Shown: positions 15,978-24,694 of the stretch, one piece after another
How positions within the stretch are numbered: the first letter of the stretch is position 1
Layout of the letters: the number at the start of each line of letters is the position of its first letter
Source: Roseiarcus sp963807735
GTDB lineage: Bacteria > Pseudomonadota > Alphaproteobacteria > Rhizobiales > Beijerinckiaceae
Assembly (NCBI GenBank): GCA_963807735.1
Contig: CAWEDI010000025.1
Coordinates: 68,273 to 132,272 of the forward strand
Reading direction: 5' to 3'
Length of the DNA stretch: 64,000 nucleotides
Notes under the pieces: generated by a model
What the model was told of the DNA's origin: nothing
The model's database searches: none
What the model saw: the letters and a program-made list of their open reading frames with translations, nothing else
Program-made: the position numbers and the translations under genes

Positions 15978-17447
15978 TCAGCCGCCAGGCAAGGTTTTCG
16001 CAGAAGACGGCGAACCGAAACCACCGCACTCGTTCCAGAAGAACCCTATGGTGCTCTCTTGGAACTGGGGATCGATGCCCCCGCCATTCGTCGTATATTT
16101 GGCTTTGAACGGCCCCGTGGCACTGGGAGAGGTGGGCACGCCGCAGTCGCCGCTATCCATTTTCTTAAAGTAGGTGTTCTGCAGCGTTTTGGCCGCACCC
16201 AAGCTGTAGAGTTCCGTAAGGTAAGCATTGCTACTGGAGAAGAAGTTTCCGCTCGCATTTGTAATGCCAGCCATGACCGGTGACGCTACGCTGGTTCCGC
16301 CGATGACCGTAAATCCGCCGACGCTAAGCGTGTTGTATATCCACACGCCCGTGTCGGGGTCGGCGACAGCAACCACATCAGGAACGCCCCGGTGGGCGCC
16401 GACGATATTGACCACTTTGGCCTGGTAGCTGGGTCTCGCTTCAACGGTGCTGGTGCCCGCGCCCTCGCCCTCCATGATGCTGCCTGAACTGGCGCCAAAT
16501 AGATCAGGATTGGGGAACCAAGCAGCCTGGCCGAAGAAACCGCCTGAGGCAGGGTTGTTGGACAACGTCGTGCCGCCCACGGCGACGACATTGGGAGAGG
16601 TCGACGGCCATCCGGGGAAGGTGTCGTCGCCGGTGGACGCGAAGAAGACAACGCCGCTCTTGACGAAGAACGAATCGAAAGCGGTTTCTGCGCTGTTCTC
16701 CAACTCACCCCAGCTGTTGGAGATCTCGCCCCCGCCCGCATTCGCCACGCACGTCGCCGCCACTTGTTCGGCGTTAATCAAATCCGTAGTCGAACTCGAT
16801 TTGGCCTCAACCAAATAGAGATGGGCGTTTGGCGCCATCGCGTGCGCGTATTCGATGTCCAAATCCTCTTCGACGTCCCAACCCGTGCCGGCGGCGGACG
16901 CCGGGGCGACGCCGTTTCCGCAGACTGTGGGGCTTCCAGTCCCGAAAATTTTGGTGACCGTGCCGGCCGGCACGCCGAATTGCGCGTCAAAATGCGCCAG
17001 ATCGGTCGTCATAGACGTCAGATCAAAAGCGTCGACGATCGCGATGGCCTTGGCGCCGCCGGTCGGGAGAGTGGTCGTGTCATTGGGATTGCAACCGAAC
17101 GTCGCCGCGACAATTCCATAGTCACAGGCCACGGATTCGGGAGTCTGATCCAAAAGCCCGGCAACCGGCGGAGCGCCGGTCGTGGTCGGGGTCATTGCGG
17201 GATATCCCCCCCTCGGGATCACGATCTCCACATTGGTATGGGCATGCCCCGGCGTACGGACCAAGCCGGACGGCGGCCTGACGATCTGCATGCGACCGCC
17301 CGGGTTCAGGACTTTGAAGCCCGGCGGCAAGGCCACGCCTGGGCGAACGACGAGAGGCGTCGTTTGCGCTGCCGCAACGCCCACGCCAAGTAACAGCGCG
17401 CAAGCGCATGTCGTAACAAACAAACTCGTTCGATTGTTCGCAAACAT
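15978..17447 (-). CDS. Secreted sedolisin (S53) peptidase 2
   Basis: A 489-residue paralogue of the previous gene, complete. The signal peptide runs MFANNRTSLFVTTCACALLL to about residue 28 (GVAAAQ). Catalytic features: VEEDLDIEYAHAMAP (Glu/Asp), ASTGDDTFPGWP (oxyanion Asp), IGGTSVASPVMAG (Ser). The C-terminus is GFFWNECGGFGSPSSAKTLP, the part lost by frameshift in copy 1. Sedolisins work best at acidic pH, so secretion into an acidic setting or the periplasm is plausible. The gene has its own promoter, so the pair is a tandem duplication with separate transcripts, not an operon. Confidence 0.9.
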   Translation of the reverse strand: MFANNRTSLFVTTCACALLLGVGVAAAQTTPLVVRPGVALPPGFKVLNPGGRMQIVRPPSGLVRTPGHAHTNVEIVIPRGGYPAMTPTTTGAPPVAGLLDQTPESVACDYGIVAATFGCNPNDTTTLPTGGAKAIAIVDAFDLTSMTTDLAHFDAQFGVPAGTVTKIFGTGSPTVCGNGVAPASAAGTGWDVEEDLDIEYAHAMAPNAHLYLVEAKSSSTTDLINAEQVAATCVANAGGGEISNSWGELENSAETAFDSFFVKSGVVFFASTGDDTFPGWPSTSPNVVAVGGTTLSNNPASGGFFGQAAWFPNPDLFGASSGSIMEGEGAGTSTVEARPSYQAKVVNIVGAHRGVPDVVAVADPDTGVWIYNTLSVGGFTVIGGTSVASPVMAGITNASGNFFSSSNAYLTELYSLGAAKTLQNTYFKKMDSGDCGVPTSPSATGPFKAKYTTNGGGIDPQFQESTIGFFWNECGGFGSPSSAKTLPGG

Positions 17448-17542
17448 AGGTCTTCCTCCGCTCCCCAGGACAGATCGCGACGGATGGCCGAAATTTATGG
17501 AAATCCCGCGGTCTGCAAACCAGTGTTAACAACAGTTCAACC

Positions 17543-17569
17543 AGTATCGAGCCGGTCGGCTGTTGTCAA
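17543..17569 (-). promoter_or_regulatory. Promoter of sedolisin gene 2
   Basis: TTGACA (17564-17569) and GATACT (17543-17548) are separated by 15 bases, exactly as upstream of sedolisin gene 1. The surrounding bases CAACAGCCGACCG and GTTGTTAACACTGG are shared by both. Confidence 0.6.
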
Positions 17570-17738
17570 TAAGACCGCGCCGTTCACTTTGAGGGAATTG
17601 CGTAACAAACGCACTTTACGCTGAGCATTTTTGCAATCTATTCGCATCGGTCGTCATACAGCAGAAATGCACGGCATGCGCTCGCCTCGATACGTTTGAC
17701 AATTGCGCGCACTCCGTTTTTGAACTGGTCGCGGGACC

Positions 17739-19634
17739 GTGAGCGACCTTCCGAAGAACGCGCCGCTGGCGAGCGGCGTCGGAATCGTGCATAGCGCAGA
17801 CGAGGAAACAAGCGCCGCCATGGCCGACATGAACTCAGAAGCGTTGCGCTCCACGCTCGCGGCCCAGATCGACCAGGCGCGACGACATTGCGAGGCGTCC
17901 GAATTCGCCGCCGCCGAGCGCCTTTGCCGCCGGATTCTGGATCAGGCGCCGGGATACCTGCAAGCCCTGCTGCTGCTCGGCCGCATTCTTTCGACGCTCG
18001 GCCGCCACGGCGAGGCGATCCCGGCGCTGGCGGCGCTCGCCGCCGAATTTCCTCATAACGGATCCGTGCATTCTGCGCTCGGCGCCGCGCTACAGGCCGC
18101 GGGCCGTCACGCCGCAGCGGTCGAGCCCCTACGTCGCGCCGCCGAGTTGCAACCGCAAGCCGCGGCGGTCCGCTCGAATCTCGGCCTTGCGCTGGAAAAA
18201 GCGGGCAGACCGGCGGAGGCCATCCACGCCTACGAGAACGCCGTCGCGCTTGACCCCGATCTTCTCGCCGCGCGCGTGAACCTCGGCGTGGCGCTGCTCA
18301 ACGAGGGCAAGCCGGAAGGCGCCCTCGCCCATCTGCGCCGCGCCGCCGAACTCAACGGAGCGAAGGCCGCCAACAATTGTTTGCTCGGCCGCGCCTTGAC
18401 GGCGCTCGGGAACAACGACGAGGCGCTCGCCTGCTACGAACGGGCGATCGCCGCGGAGCCGCGGGGGCTCGCGGGCTGGCTGGGCAAGGGCGAGACGCTG
18501 CGCGCGCTCGGCCGTTTCGACGCGGCGGCGCAGAGTTTTGAACAGGCGCTGGCGATCGATCCGGAACTCAGTATTGCGCGGCACGCGCTGGCGACGATGC
18601 GGCGCGAAGGCGAAGACGCTCCCGAATTCGATCGCCTGCGCGCGATCGTCGCCGACGCCGCGGCGTCGCCTGAAAATCGCGGCGCTGCGGCGATGGCGAT
18701 GGCGAAAATACTGGACGATTGCGGGCGCTACGACGAGGCGTTCAGCGCCGCGAGCGAGGGCAACCGGATCGCGCGCGCCAGGTCGGCGGCCTCCGGACGC
18801 TACGACCATGCCCTATTCCGCGCGCGCCACGATGTGCTGATGCAGACGTTCACCCCGGCGTTTTTCGATCGCACCCGCGATTGGGGCGCGCCTTCGGAAG
18901 CGCCAGTGTTCATCGTCGGCTTTTTCCGCACCGGCTCAACGCTGGTCGAGCAGATCTGCGCCAGCCATTCACAAGTCGCGGGGCTCGGCGAGTCGCGCGA
19001 TATCCCCCACATCGCCGCCGAGGTGCAAAAGGTCGCGCCGTCGGAATGGACGGCGCCGTTTCTGCGCGGACTCGCGGATCGGCACATCGCCCGCCTGGCG
19101 GCGCTCGCGCCCGGCAAGCTGCGCGTCGTTGACAAGATGCTCGACAACATCTTCCGGCTGGGCCTGATCGCCGCGATGTTTCCGCGAGCGCGCGTGATTT
19201 TCACCCATCGCGATGGGCGCGATGCGGCGTTGTCGGCGTTCATGACCCACTTCGGCCCGGAGATCGGGTTCGCCACCGATCTCGTCGACGCCGGCCGGCG
19301 CTGGCGCGAAACGGAGCGGATCGGCGCCCACTGGCGCGGCTGTCTGCCGCTGCGCGCCCATCATGTTCAGTACGAAACGCTGATCGCCGACTTCGAGACC
19401 GAGGCGCGCAAGTTGATTGATTTTCTCGGCCTGCCCTGGGAGCCGGCCTGCCTGGAGTTCTACAAGACCGAGCGCGATATCAGGACCGCGAGCGTGTGGC
19501 AGGTCCGCCAACCCTTGTCCGACGCCTCGGTCGGTCGCTGGCGCCACTACGCGAACCACTTGCAAGACCTCTGCGCAGCGATCGGGATCGATCCCGCAGC
19601 GCCGACCGGCGCGCGCCCCGCCGGTCTGGCGTGA
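17739..19634 (+). CDS. TPR-domain sulfotransferase
   Basis: A 631-residue fusion. The first 370 residues are tetratricopeptide repeats (for example AAERLCRRILDQAPGYLQAL and LGLALEKAGRPAEAIHAYEN). From about residue 385 a sulfotransferase domain follows: the 5'-phosphosulfate loop is FIVGFFRTGSTLVEQI and the 3'-phosphate contact is in FTHRDGRDAALSAF. It would move a sulfuryl group from PAPS to an unknown acceptor, probably a protein, peptide or sugar bound by the repeats. No membrane segment is seen. GTG 17739 is used; ATG 17820 is an alternative. It is followed by the BtuF-like gene on the same strand. Confidence 0.88.
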   Translation: MSDLPKNAPLASGVGIVHSADEETSAAMADMNSEALRSTLAAQIDQARRHCEASEFAAAERLCRRILDQAPGYLQALLLLGRILSTLGRHGEAIPALAALAAEFPHNGSVHSALGAALQAAGRHAAAVEPLRRAAELQPQAAAVRSNLGLALEKAGRPAEAIHAYENAVALDPDLLAARVNLGVALLNEGKPEGALAHLRRAAELNGAKAANNCLLGRALTALGNNDEALACYERAIAAEPRGLAGWLGKGETLRALGRFDAAAQSFEQALAIDPELSIARHALATMRREGEDAPEFDRLRAIVADAAASPENRGAAAMAMAKILDDCGRYDEAFSAASEGNRIARARSAASGRYDHALFRARHDVLMQTFTPAFFDRTRDWGAPSEAPVFIVGFFRTGSTLVEQICASHSQVAGLGESRDIPHIAAEVQKVAPSEWTAPFLRGLADRHIARLAALAPGKLRVVDKMLDNIFRLGLIAAMFPRARVIFTHRDGRDAALSAFMTHFGPEIGFATDLVDAGRRWRETERIGAHWRGCLPLRAHHVQYETLIADFETEARKLIDFLGLPWEPACLEFYKTERDIRTASVWQVRQPLSDASVGRWRHYANHLQDLCAAIGIDPAAPTGARPAGLA

Positions 19635-19647
19635 CGCCGCGGAACCG

Positions 19648-20460
19648 TTGAAAAGCTTTCCGCCCGCCCGAATCGTCTGTCTGACCGAGGAGACGGTCGA
19701 GACGCTCTATCTGCTCGGCGAACAGGATCGCATCGTCGGCGTCTCCGGCTACGCCGTCAGGCCGCCGCAGGTCCGCCGCGAGAAGCTTCGGGTGTCCGCG
19801 TTCACCTCGGCGGACATCCCGAAAATCCTGGCGCTCGAACCCGATCTCGTGCTGGCGTTCTCCGATCTTCAGGCCGACATCGTCGCCAACCTGGTTCGCG
19901 CCGGCCTCGCGGTGCATGTCTTCAACCAGCGCTCCGTCGCCGGGATTCTGGCGATGATTCGGACGGTCGGCGCGCTCGTCGGCGCGCGCGAAAAGGCCGA
20001 GGCGCTGGCCGCGCATCTCGCCGGCCGCCTCGCCGCCGTAGCGGCGGCCGCGCCGCTCCTGAGACCCCGGGTCTATTTCGAGGAATGGGACGAGCCGCTG
20101 ATCAGCGGCATCGGCTGGGTTTCGGAACTGATCGAGATCGCCGGCGGCGAGGACGTTATGCGATCGCTGCGCGGACAGGCGGCGGCGAAGAACCGTATCG
20201 TGGCGCCGGAGGCCGTCGTCGCCGCCGCGCCCGACGTGATCCTCGCCTCCTGGTGCGGCAAGAAGGTCGCCGTCGACCGGATTCGCGGCCGCCCCGGCTG
20301 GGACGCTATTCCCGCCGTGCGCGACGGTCGCATCTTCGAGATCAAGTCGCCGCTGATCCTGCAACCCGGCCCCGCCGCGCTGACCGACGGCCTTGACGCG
20401 ATCGTCGCGGCGCTGGCGCGCGGTCCACAAGAAATTAGCGCATCCCCATCTACAAAATAA
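19648..20460 (+). CDS. BtuF-like cobalamin-binding protein
   Basis: A 270-residue type-III periplasmic-binding fold: RIVCLTEETVETLYLLGEQD at the N-terminus, then ILALEPDLVLAFSDLQAD, and PDVILASWCGKKV. This is the BtuF/helical-backbone family that binds cobalamin, cobinamide or siderophores. No signal peptide is visible with start TTG 19648, which is odd for a periplasmic protein; some family members of this form are cytoplasmic. The start is uncertain because the frame stays open into the sulfotransferase gene. A cobalamin riboswitch follows directly downstream, which supports a B12 link, but the riboswitch controls the next gene, not this one. Confidence 0.7.
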   Translation: MKSFPPARIVCLTEETVETLYLLGEQDRIVGVSGYAVRPPQVRREKLRVSAFTSADIPKILALEPDLVLAFSDLQADIVANLVRAGLAVHVFNQRSVAGILAMIRTVGALVGAREKAEALAAHLAGRLAAVAAAAPLLRPRVYFEEWDEPLISGIGWVSELIEIAGGEDVMRSLRGQAAAKNRIVAPEAVVAAAPDVILASWCGKKVAVDRIRGRPGWDAIPAVRDGRIFEIKSPLILQPGPAALTDGLDAIVAALARGPQEISASPSTK

Positions 20461-20499
20461 TCGACGCCGTTGGTTGTCCAATCCCGCCGACCGGGTGTA

Positions 20500-20695
20500 A
20501 GCTCGCCATGCGAGGTGCCGTCGTGACCGCGACGGAGAATTGGGAAGCCGGTCGACAAGCCGGCGCTGCCCCCGCAACGGTAGGAGAGTTCCGGCGAGAC
20601 TTCCGCCACTGGGCCGCAAGGCTTGGGAAGGCGTCCCGCCTGATCCCGTCAAAGGGATCGCTCTTGAGCCCGGAAACCAGCCTCGCCGTTGAAGC
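20500..20695 (+). promoter_or_regulatory. Cobalamin riboswitch
   Basis: Conserved blocks appear in order: GAGGTGCCGTCG, AATTGGGAAGCCGGT, the B12 box-like GCTGCCCCCGCAACGGTA, CCACTGGG, GGGAAGGCG, and the closing GAGCCCGGAAACCAGCCT at 20665-20682. These are the sequence blocks of the AdoCbl riboswitch core. It lies 110-120 bases before the Rieske oxygenase gene on the same strand, so B12 level probably controls that gene. Confidence 0.92.
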
Positions 20696-20803
20696 CTGGG
20701 GTATCGCGGCGGGCGATGGGGAGGCGGTTGACCGGCGACGCCAAGCGTCGCCTGTCGTCTCGTCTTTCGCAAAGCGCCGACGCGACCGCCCCGCATTCGA
20801 GGG

Positions 20804-22051
20804 ATGGCGATGCGCACGCAGCAACAGGTTTATGCCGCTCTGAAGGGCCGCCGCGCCGGCCACACGCTGGCGCGCGAGTTCTATGTCGATCCCGACGTCT
20901 ATCAGCTCGACTTGCAGAACATCTTCTATGCGCAATGGATGTTCGTCGGCCACGACTGCGAGATGCCGAAAACCGGCGACTACCTCACGCTTCAACTCGG
21001 CGAATATCCGATCGTCGTGGTGCGCGACCGCAAGGGCGACATCCGCGCGTTCCACAACACCTGCCGGCATCGCGGCTCGCGCCTCTGCTCGGCGGCCAAG
21101 GGCAGCGCGGTGCGGCTCGTCTGCCCCTATCACAATTGGAGCTACGATCTCGACGGCCGGCTGTTGTTCGCCCGCGACATGGCCAAACCCTTCGATCCGA
21201 AGGCGCTCGGCCTGAAGCCGATCGCCTGCGAGAGCGCCAACGGCTACGTGTTCATCTGCCTCGCCGATTCGCCGCCGGATTTCGCCCCGTTCCGCGCGGC
21301 GATGGCGCCGTACTTCGCGCCGCACGAAATCGGCGCGGCGAAGGTCGCGTTCGAGAGCACGATCCTGGAGAACGGCAACTGGAAGCTGACCTGGGAGAAC
21401 AATCGCGAGTGCTATCACTGCACGCCGAACCACCCCGAGCTTTGCCGGACCTTTCCGGAGGCGGCGGCGATTTCGGGCGTCAGCGGCGCAGCCGAGGACC
21501 CGCTGATTGGCGAACATTGGGCGCGCATGGAGCAGGCGGGGCTGGCGAGCGGCTTCAGCATCGCGTCCGACGGGCAATATCGCTTCACCCGCATGCCGTT
21601 GCTGGGCGACGCCACCAGCTACACGATCTCAGGCGCCGACGCCGTCGCCCGGCCGCTCTCCGAAAAGGTGACGACGCCGGCGATCGGCGCGCTGCTGACG
21701 TTCCACTATCCCTCGCTCTGGAACCACGTGCTCGGCGATCACGCCGTCTCGTTCCGGGTGCTGCCGGTCGGGCCCAAGCAGACGATGGTGACGACGAAGT
21801 GGCTCGTAAACGCCGAGGCGGTCGAAGGCGTCGACTATGATCTCGACAATCTGACGAAGGTCTGGATCGCCACCAACGATCAGGATCGTCGCATCATCGA
21901 GGAGAACCAGCTCGGCGTCGCCTCGTTGGCGTTCGAACCGGGCCCGTACAATCGCGTGCACGAAGGCGGCGTCATCCAGTTCGTTGACTGGTACGCGTCG
22001 ACGATGGAGCGTGCGCTCGGCGGCGAGGGCGCGCGGGTCCATGTCGCCTGA
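20804..22051 (+). CDS. Rieske-type aromatic-ring/quaternary-amine oxygenase, alpha subunit
   Basis: A 415-residue protein. The Rieske [2Fe-2S] site is CRHRGSRLC...CPYHNWSYDLDG, with the CxH and CxxH pairs near residues 87 and 107. The mononuclear iron site includes ENNRECYHCTPNHPEL near residue 200 and an Asp further on. The start RRAGHTLAREFYVDPDVYQL resembles glycine-betaine or carnitine monooxygenase (GbcA/CntA-like) subunits more than aromatic dioxygenases; the substrate is inferred. No reductase or ferredoxin partner gene is adjacent. ATG 20804 (or 20810) starts the protein. It is the direct target of the cobalamin riboswitch. Confidence 0.85.
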   Translation: MAMRTQQQVYAALKGRRAGHTLAREFYVDPDVYQLDLQNIFYAQWMFVGHDCEMPKTGDYLTLQLGEYPIVVVRDRKGDIRAFHNTCRHRGSRLCSAAKGSAVRLVCPYHNWSYDLDGRLLFARDMAKPFDPKALGLKPIACESANGYVFICLADSPPDFAPFRAAMAPYFAPHEIGAAKVAFESTILENGNWKLTWENNRECYHCTPNHPELCRTFPEAAAISGVSGAAEDPLIGEHWARMEQAGLASGFSIASDGQYRFTRMPLLGDATSYTISGADAVARPLSEKVTTPAIGALLTFHYPSLWNHVLGDHAVSFRVLPVGPKQTMVTTKWLVNAEAVEGVDYDLDNLTKVWIATNDQDRRIIEENQLGVASLAFEPGPYNRVHEGGVIQFVDWYASTMERALGGEGARVHVA

Positions 22052-22268
22052 GGCGCCATGCGCCGAAGCGCTGTTTCTCGATTGGTTGCTCGCATTGCCT
22101 GAGCACGCCGATCCCGCGCGCGCGGCGGCGCGCCGCCTCGCCGAGTTGCAGCGCGGGGCTCAGCCGACGCAGGAACAACGACGATTGTGCGAATTGTTGC
22201 GACAGGTAACGCCGCTGACGCTGGCCGCGGCGCAAGGCCGCGGCCGACCATCCCGGCTGCGACATTGA
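22041..22268 (+). CDS. Small hypothetical protein following the Rieske gene
   Basis: A 75-residue ORF whose ATG 22041 overlaps the end of the Rieske gene by 11 bases. It is helical and charged: LFLDWLLALPEHADPARAAARRL, then EQRRLCELLRQVTPLTLA. I do not recognise a family. Overlap suggests co-translation under the same riboswitch. Confidence 0.55.
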   Translation: MSPEAPCAEALFLDWLLALPEHADPARAAARRLAELQRGAQPTQEQRRLCELLRQVTPLTLAAAQGRGRPSRLRH

Positions 22269-22334
22269 GAGGAGCGCCCGACCTTCGGTCGCGCTTGGGG
22301 AGCCTTAGAGCAGATACCGATCAGACAGAATCGG

Positions 22335-22465
22335 CCCGTCATTGCGAGCGAAGCGAAGCAATCCAGCGCGCCGAGATCGTAGGCTAGTCGGTGAAGCTCG
22401 GCTCGGCGGAGACGTGGATGGCTTCGCTTCGCTCGCCATGACGGCGGTACAACTTGATCGGTAAC
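22335..22465. repeat. REP-type palindromic repeat
   Basis: CATTGCGAGCGAAGCGAAGC at the left faces GCTTCGCTTCGCTCGCCATGACGG at the right, forming a long imperfect hairpin. Related units occur at 28780-28935. This is a dispersed intergenic palindrome of a type abundant in Hyphomicrobiales. Confidence 0.75.
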
Positions 22466-22509
22466 CGCTCCTAGCGGCGCGGGCTCTGCGCAAGGCGCAG
22501 ACGTCCGTG

Positions 22510-22615
22510 GGGCGCAGAGACTGCGGGGAGAGGGCAAGGGTGAGGGGCAAGGCAAATTCTGCACACTTTGCAGCGGCTTAAGCATCCCTCACCCCAGCCC
22601 TCTCCTCGCTTGTGC
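22510..22615. repeat. Dispersed inverted repeat (GGAGAGGG / CCCTCTCC type)
   Basis: GGGGAGAGGGCAAGGGTGAGGG and CCCTCACCCCAGCCCTCTCC face each other. Such pairs are common non-coding intergenic repeats in GC-rich proteobacteria. No gene lies between 22269 and 22696. Confidence 0.65.
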
Positions 22616-22696
22616 AAGGCAGCGGCGAACCTGGTTGTCTTTGGCGCGGGGAGACAGAGTCGCCGCCGCGCGCAAGCCATTTCCTCGACCCCGCGT

Positions 22697-23164
22697 CTAG
22701 GGCGAGACGGCGAGCGTGATCGTGTTTGACCACGCATTCAGAAAATACGTGCCGCCGCCGCCGTAGGTGAAAAACTCCACCGTGTGATTGCCTTCCGCAA
22801 CCCCATAGATCGCCTGCCAGTTGCCGGTGACATAACCGGATTGCAGGAACGCGCCTTGCCAGCCTGTCTTGTTGTAGTTCGGGGCCTGGCCGTCGATGAT
22901 CGCCGAGATCAACCATTCCTTCGTCGGATCGCCATCCTCCACGTCAACCATCGCGTTCAGAATCAGCACGCACGCCGGCTTCGGACAGTTGATGTCGATG
23001 GTGTCGACCGGGTTGTTCACCCCGCTGGCCAATTGCTGAGTGTGGGCGTTGCCGGAGTTTTGGTAAATCGACAACACGCTCAGCGCGGCGGCCTGTCCCG
23101 GCGTCACAGCCGCAAACAGGCCCGTGAAATTTGCGAACACGCCGATAAATAAAGCTATACGCAT
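22697..23164 (-). CDS. Secreted hypothetical protein
   Basis: A 155-residue ORF starting at ATG 23164 with GGGGAG upstream. It has a signal peptide (MRIALFIGVFANFTGLFAAV, cleavage after GQAAA). The mature part is rich in Gly, Asn and aromatic residues with beta-strand character (GAFLQSGYVTGNWQAIYG, GNHTVEFFTYGGGG), and two Cys (CPKPAC) could form a disulfide. I do not recognise a family. It is monocistronic. Confidence 0.65.
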   Translation of the reverse strand: MRIALFIGVFANFTGLFAAVTPGQAAALSVLSIYQNSGNAHTQQLASGVNNPVDTIDINCPKPACVLILNAMVDVEDGDPTKEWLISAIIDGQAPNYNKTGWQGAFLQSGYVTGNWQAIYGVAEGNHTVEFFTYGGGGTYFLNAWSNTITLAVSP

Positions 23165-23267
23165 GGTGATCTCCCCGTCGTAGCGGAAAACCGGGGTACA
23201 CTCGCTCAGGTCGGGCGCCGCTCGCCACAGAAATCACAACAAGGCGCCGTTTTAAATCGCGCGGCGC

Positions 23268-23504
23268 CTACTCGTCGTTGCTGGCGTTCAAATCCTCAAC
23301 CGGAATCGACCCTGCGTCGGCGCCGAGAGCGTCGGCGAGAATGCGCCGGATGGCCTCGGCGCGCGACGGACGCGGCTCGGCGCGCGCGGCGATCCAGGCG
23401 TCCAGGTGGGCGAGCTCGGCGGGGGAGACGTGGACCTCGATAGCCTCGTCCTTGGCCTTGGCGGCCCGTTGTTGTGCTGGCGTGTCTTGGCTGGCCGATC
23501 CCAT
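23268..23504 (-). CDS. Ribbon-helix-helix-like small protein
   Basis: A 78-residue protein starting at ATG 23504. The core EAIEVHVSPAELAHLDAWIAA followed by PSRAEAIRRILADAL matches a beta strand and two helices of MetJ/Arc-type folds. The ends are acidic and flexible. It is divergent from the enolase-superfamily gene at 23603, so it could regulate that operon; this is inferred from position only. Confidence 0.65.
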   Translation of the reverse strand: MGSASQDTPAQQRAAKAKDEAIEVHVSPAELAHLDAWIAARAEPRPSRAEAIRRILADALGADAGSIPVEDLNASNDE

Positions 23505-23602
23505 GGCCGCATGCAACCACATATCGGCGAGTGGGACAAGCGCTCGACTTGGCGGCCTTTCGCCGTTACCAACCCCACGCAATCGCGTAACGGGAGGAAA
23601 CG

Positions 23603-24691
23603 ATGGCCAAACTCGCGGCGTTCGAGACGGGCTTCTATCGCATTCCCCTGCCGCAGGTTCTCACCAATTCGACGCACGGCGAAATGCGCGCGTTCGAGCT
23701 CAACACGGTGCGGCTGCGCGACGCCGACGGGGCCGAGGGCGTCGGCTACACGTTCACGGTCGGCCGCAACGGCGGCGCGGTCGACGCCGTGCTACGCCGC
23801 GAGATGCCGGAAATCTTCGCGGGCGAGGACGCCGAGGCGATCGAGCGGCTGTGGCATAAGGGGTGGTGGGCGCTCCACTACGGCGGACGCGGCGGTCCGA
23901 CCGTGCTGGCGCTGTCCGCTTTCGACATCGCGCTGTGGGACCTTAAGGCCAAGCGCGCTGGCCTGCCGCTCTGGCTGTTGCTCGGCGGTTTCGATCCGAA
24001 AGTGCCCTGCTACGCCGGCGGCATCGACCTGGAGCTGAGCGCCGACGAGCTGATCGAGCAGACCCGCGGCAATCTCGCCAAGGGGTTTCGCGCGATCAAG
24101 ATGAAGGTCGGCCGCGCGCGGCTTTCCGAGGACGTCGCCAAGATGGGCGCGATGCGCGAGTTCCTCGGCGACGGCTTCCCGCTGATGGCCGACGCCAACA
24201 TGAAATGGACGATTGACGGCGCCATCCGCGCCGCCCGCGCCTTCCAACCCTACGACCTCACCTGGTTGGAGGAGCCGACAATCCCCGACGATCCCGCCGG
24301 CCACGCCCGCATCTCGCGGGAAGGCGGACTGCCGATCGCGGCGGGCGAGAACTTGCGCAGCCTGTGGGAGTTCAAGCAATACATCGCCGCCGAGGCGGTC
24401 GCCTATCCCGAGCCGGACGTCACCAATTGCGGCGGCGTCACGCCGTTCCTGAAGATCGCCCATCTCGCCGAGGCGTTCAACCTGCCGGTGACCAGCCACG
24501 GCGCGCACGATGTCACCGTGCATCTGCTCGCGGCCTGCCCCAACCGCAGTTATCTGGAGGCGCACGGTTTCGGCCTCGACCGCTATATCGCCGAGCCGCT
24601 GCGCATCGAAGAGGGCTTCGCCATCGCGCCGGACAAACCGGGCCACGGGATCGCATTCGATTGGGCCGGCCTCGAACGGGTGAAAGCTTAA
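23603..24691 (+). CDS. Enolase-superfamily dehydratase/racemase (mandelate racemase type)
   Basis: A 362-residue protein with GGGAGG upstream. The N-terminal capping domain is followed by a barrel with AIKMKVGR (KxK general base) near residue 165, metal ligands in MADAN, WLEEPTIPDD and AAGEN, and a histidine base in TSHGAHD near 297. This set fits the mandelate racemase subgroup, which abstracts the alpha-proton of a carboxylate; acid-sugar dehydratase or racemase activity is likely but the substrate is open. It is three bases from the GMC oxidoreductase gene, so both belong to one catabolic operon. Confidence 0.85.
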   Translation: MAKLAAFETGFYRIPLPQVLTNSTHGEMRAFELNTVRLRDADGAEGVGYTFTVGRNGGAVDAVLRREMPEIFAGEDAEAIERLWHKGWWALHYGGRGGPTVLALSAFDIALWDLKAKRAGLPLWLLLGGFDPKVPCYAGGIDLELSADELIEQTRGNLAKGFRAIKMKVGRARLSEDVAKMGAMREFLGDGFPLMADANMKWTIDGAIRAARAFQPYDLTWLEEPTIPDDPAGHARISREGGLPIAAGENLRSLWEFKQYIAAEAVAYPEPDVTNCGGVTPFLKIAHLAEAFNLPVTSHGAHDVTVHLLAACPNRSYLEAHGFGLDRYIAEPLRIEEGFAIAPDKPGHGIAFDWAGLERVKA

Positions 24692-24694
24692 GCC

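Noticed and set aside
22335..22465. Possible CRISPR or small RNA
   Set aside because: The repeats are inverted, not regularly spaced direct repeats; they fit dispersed REP-type palindromes.
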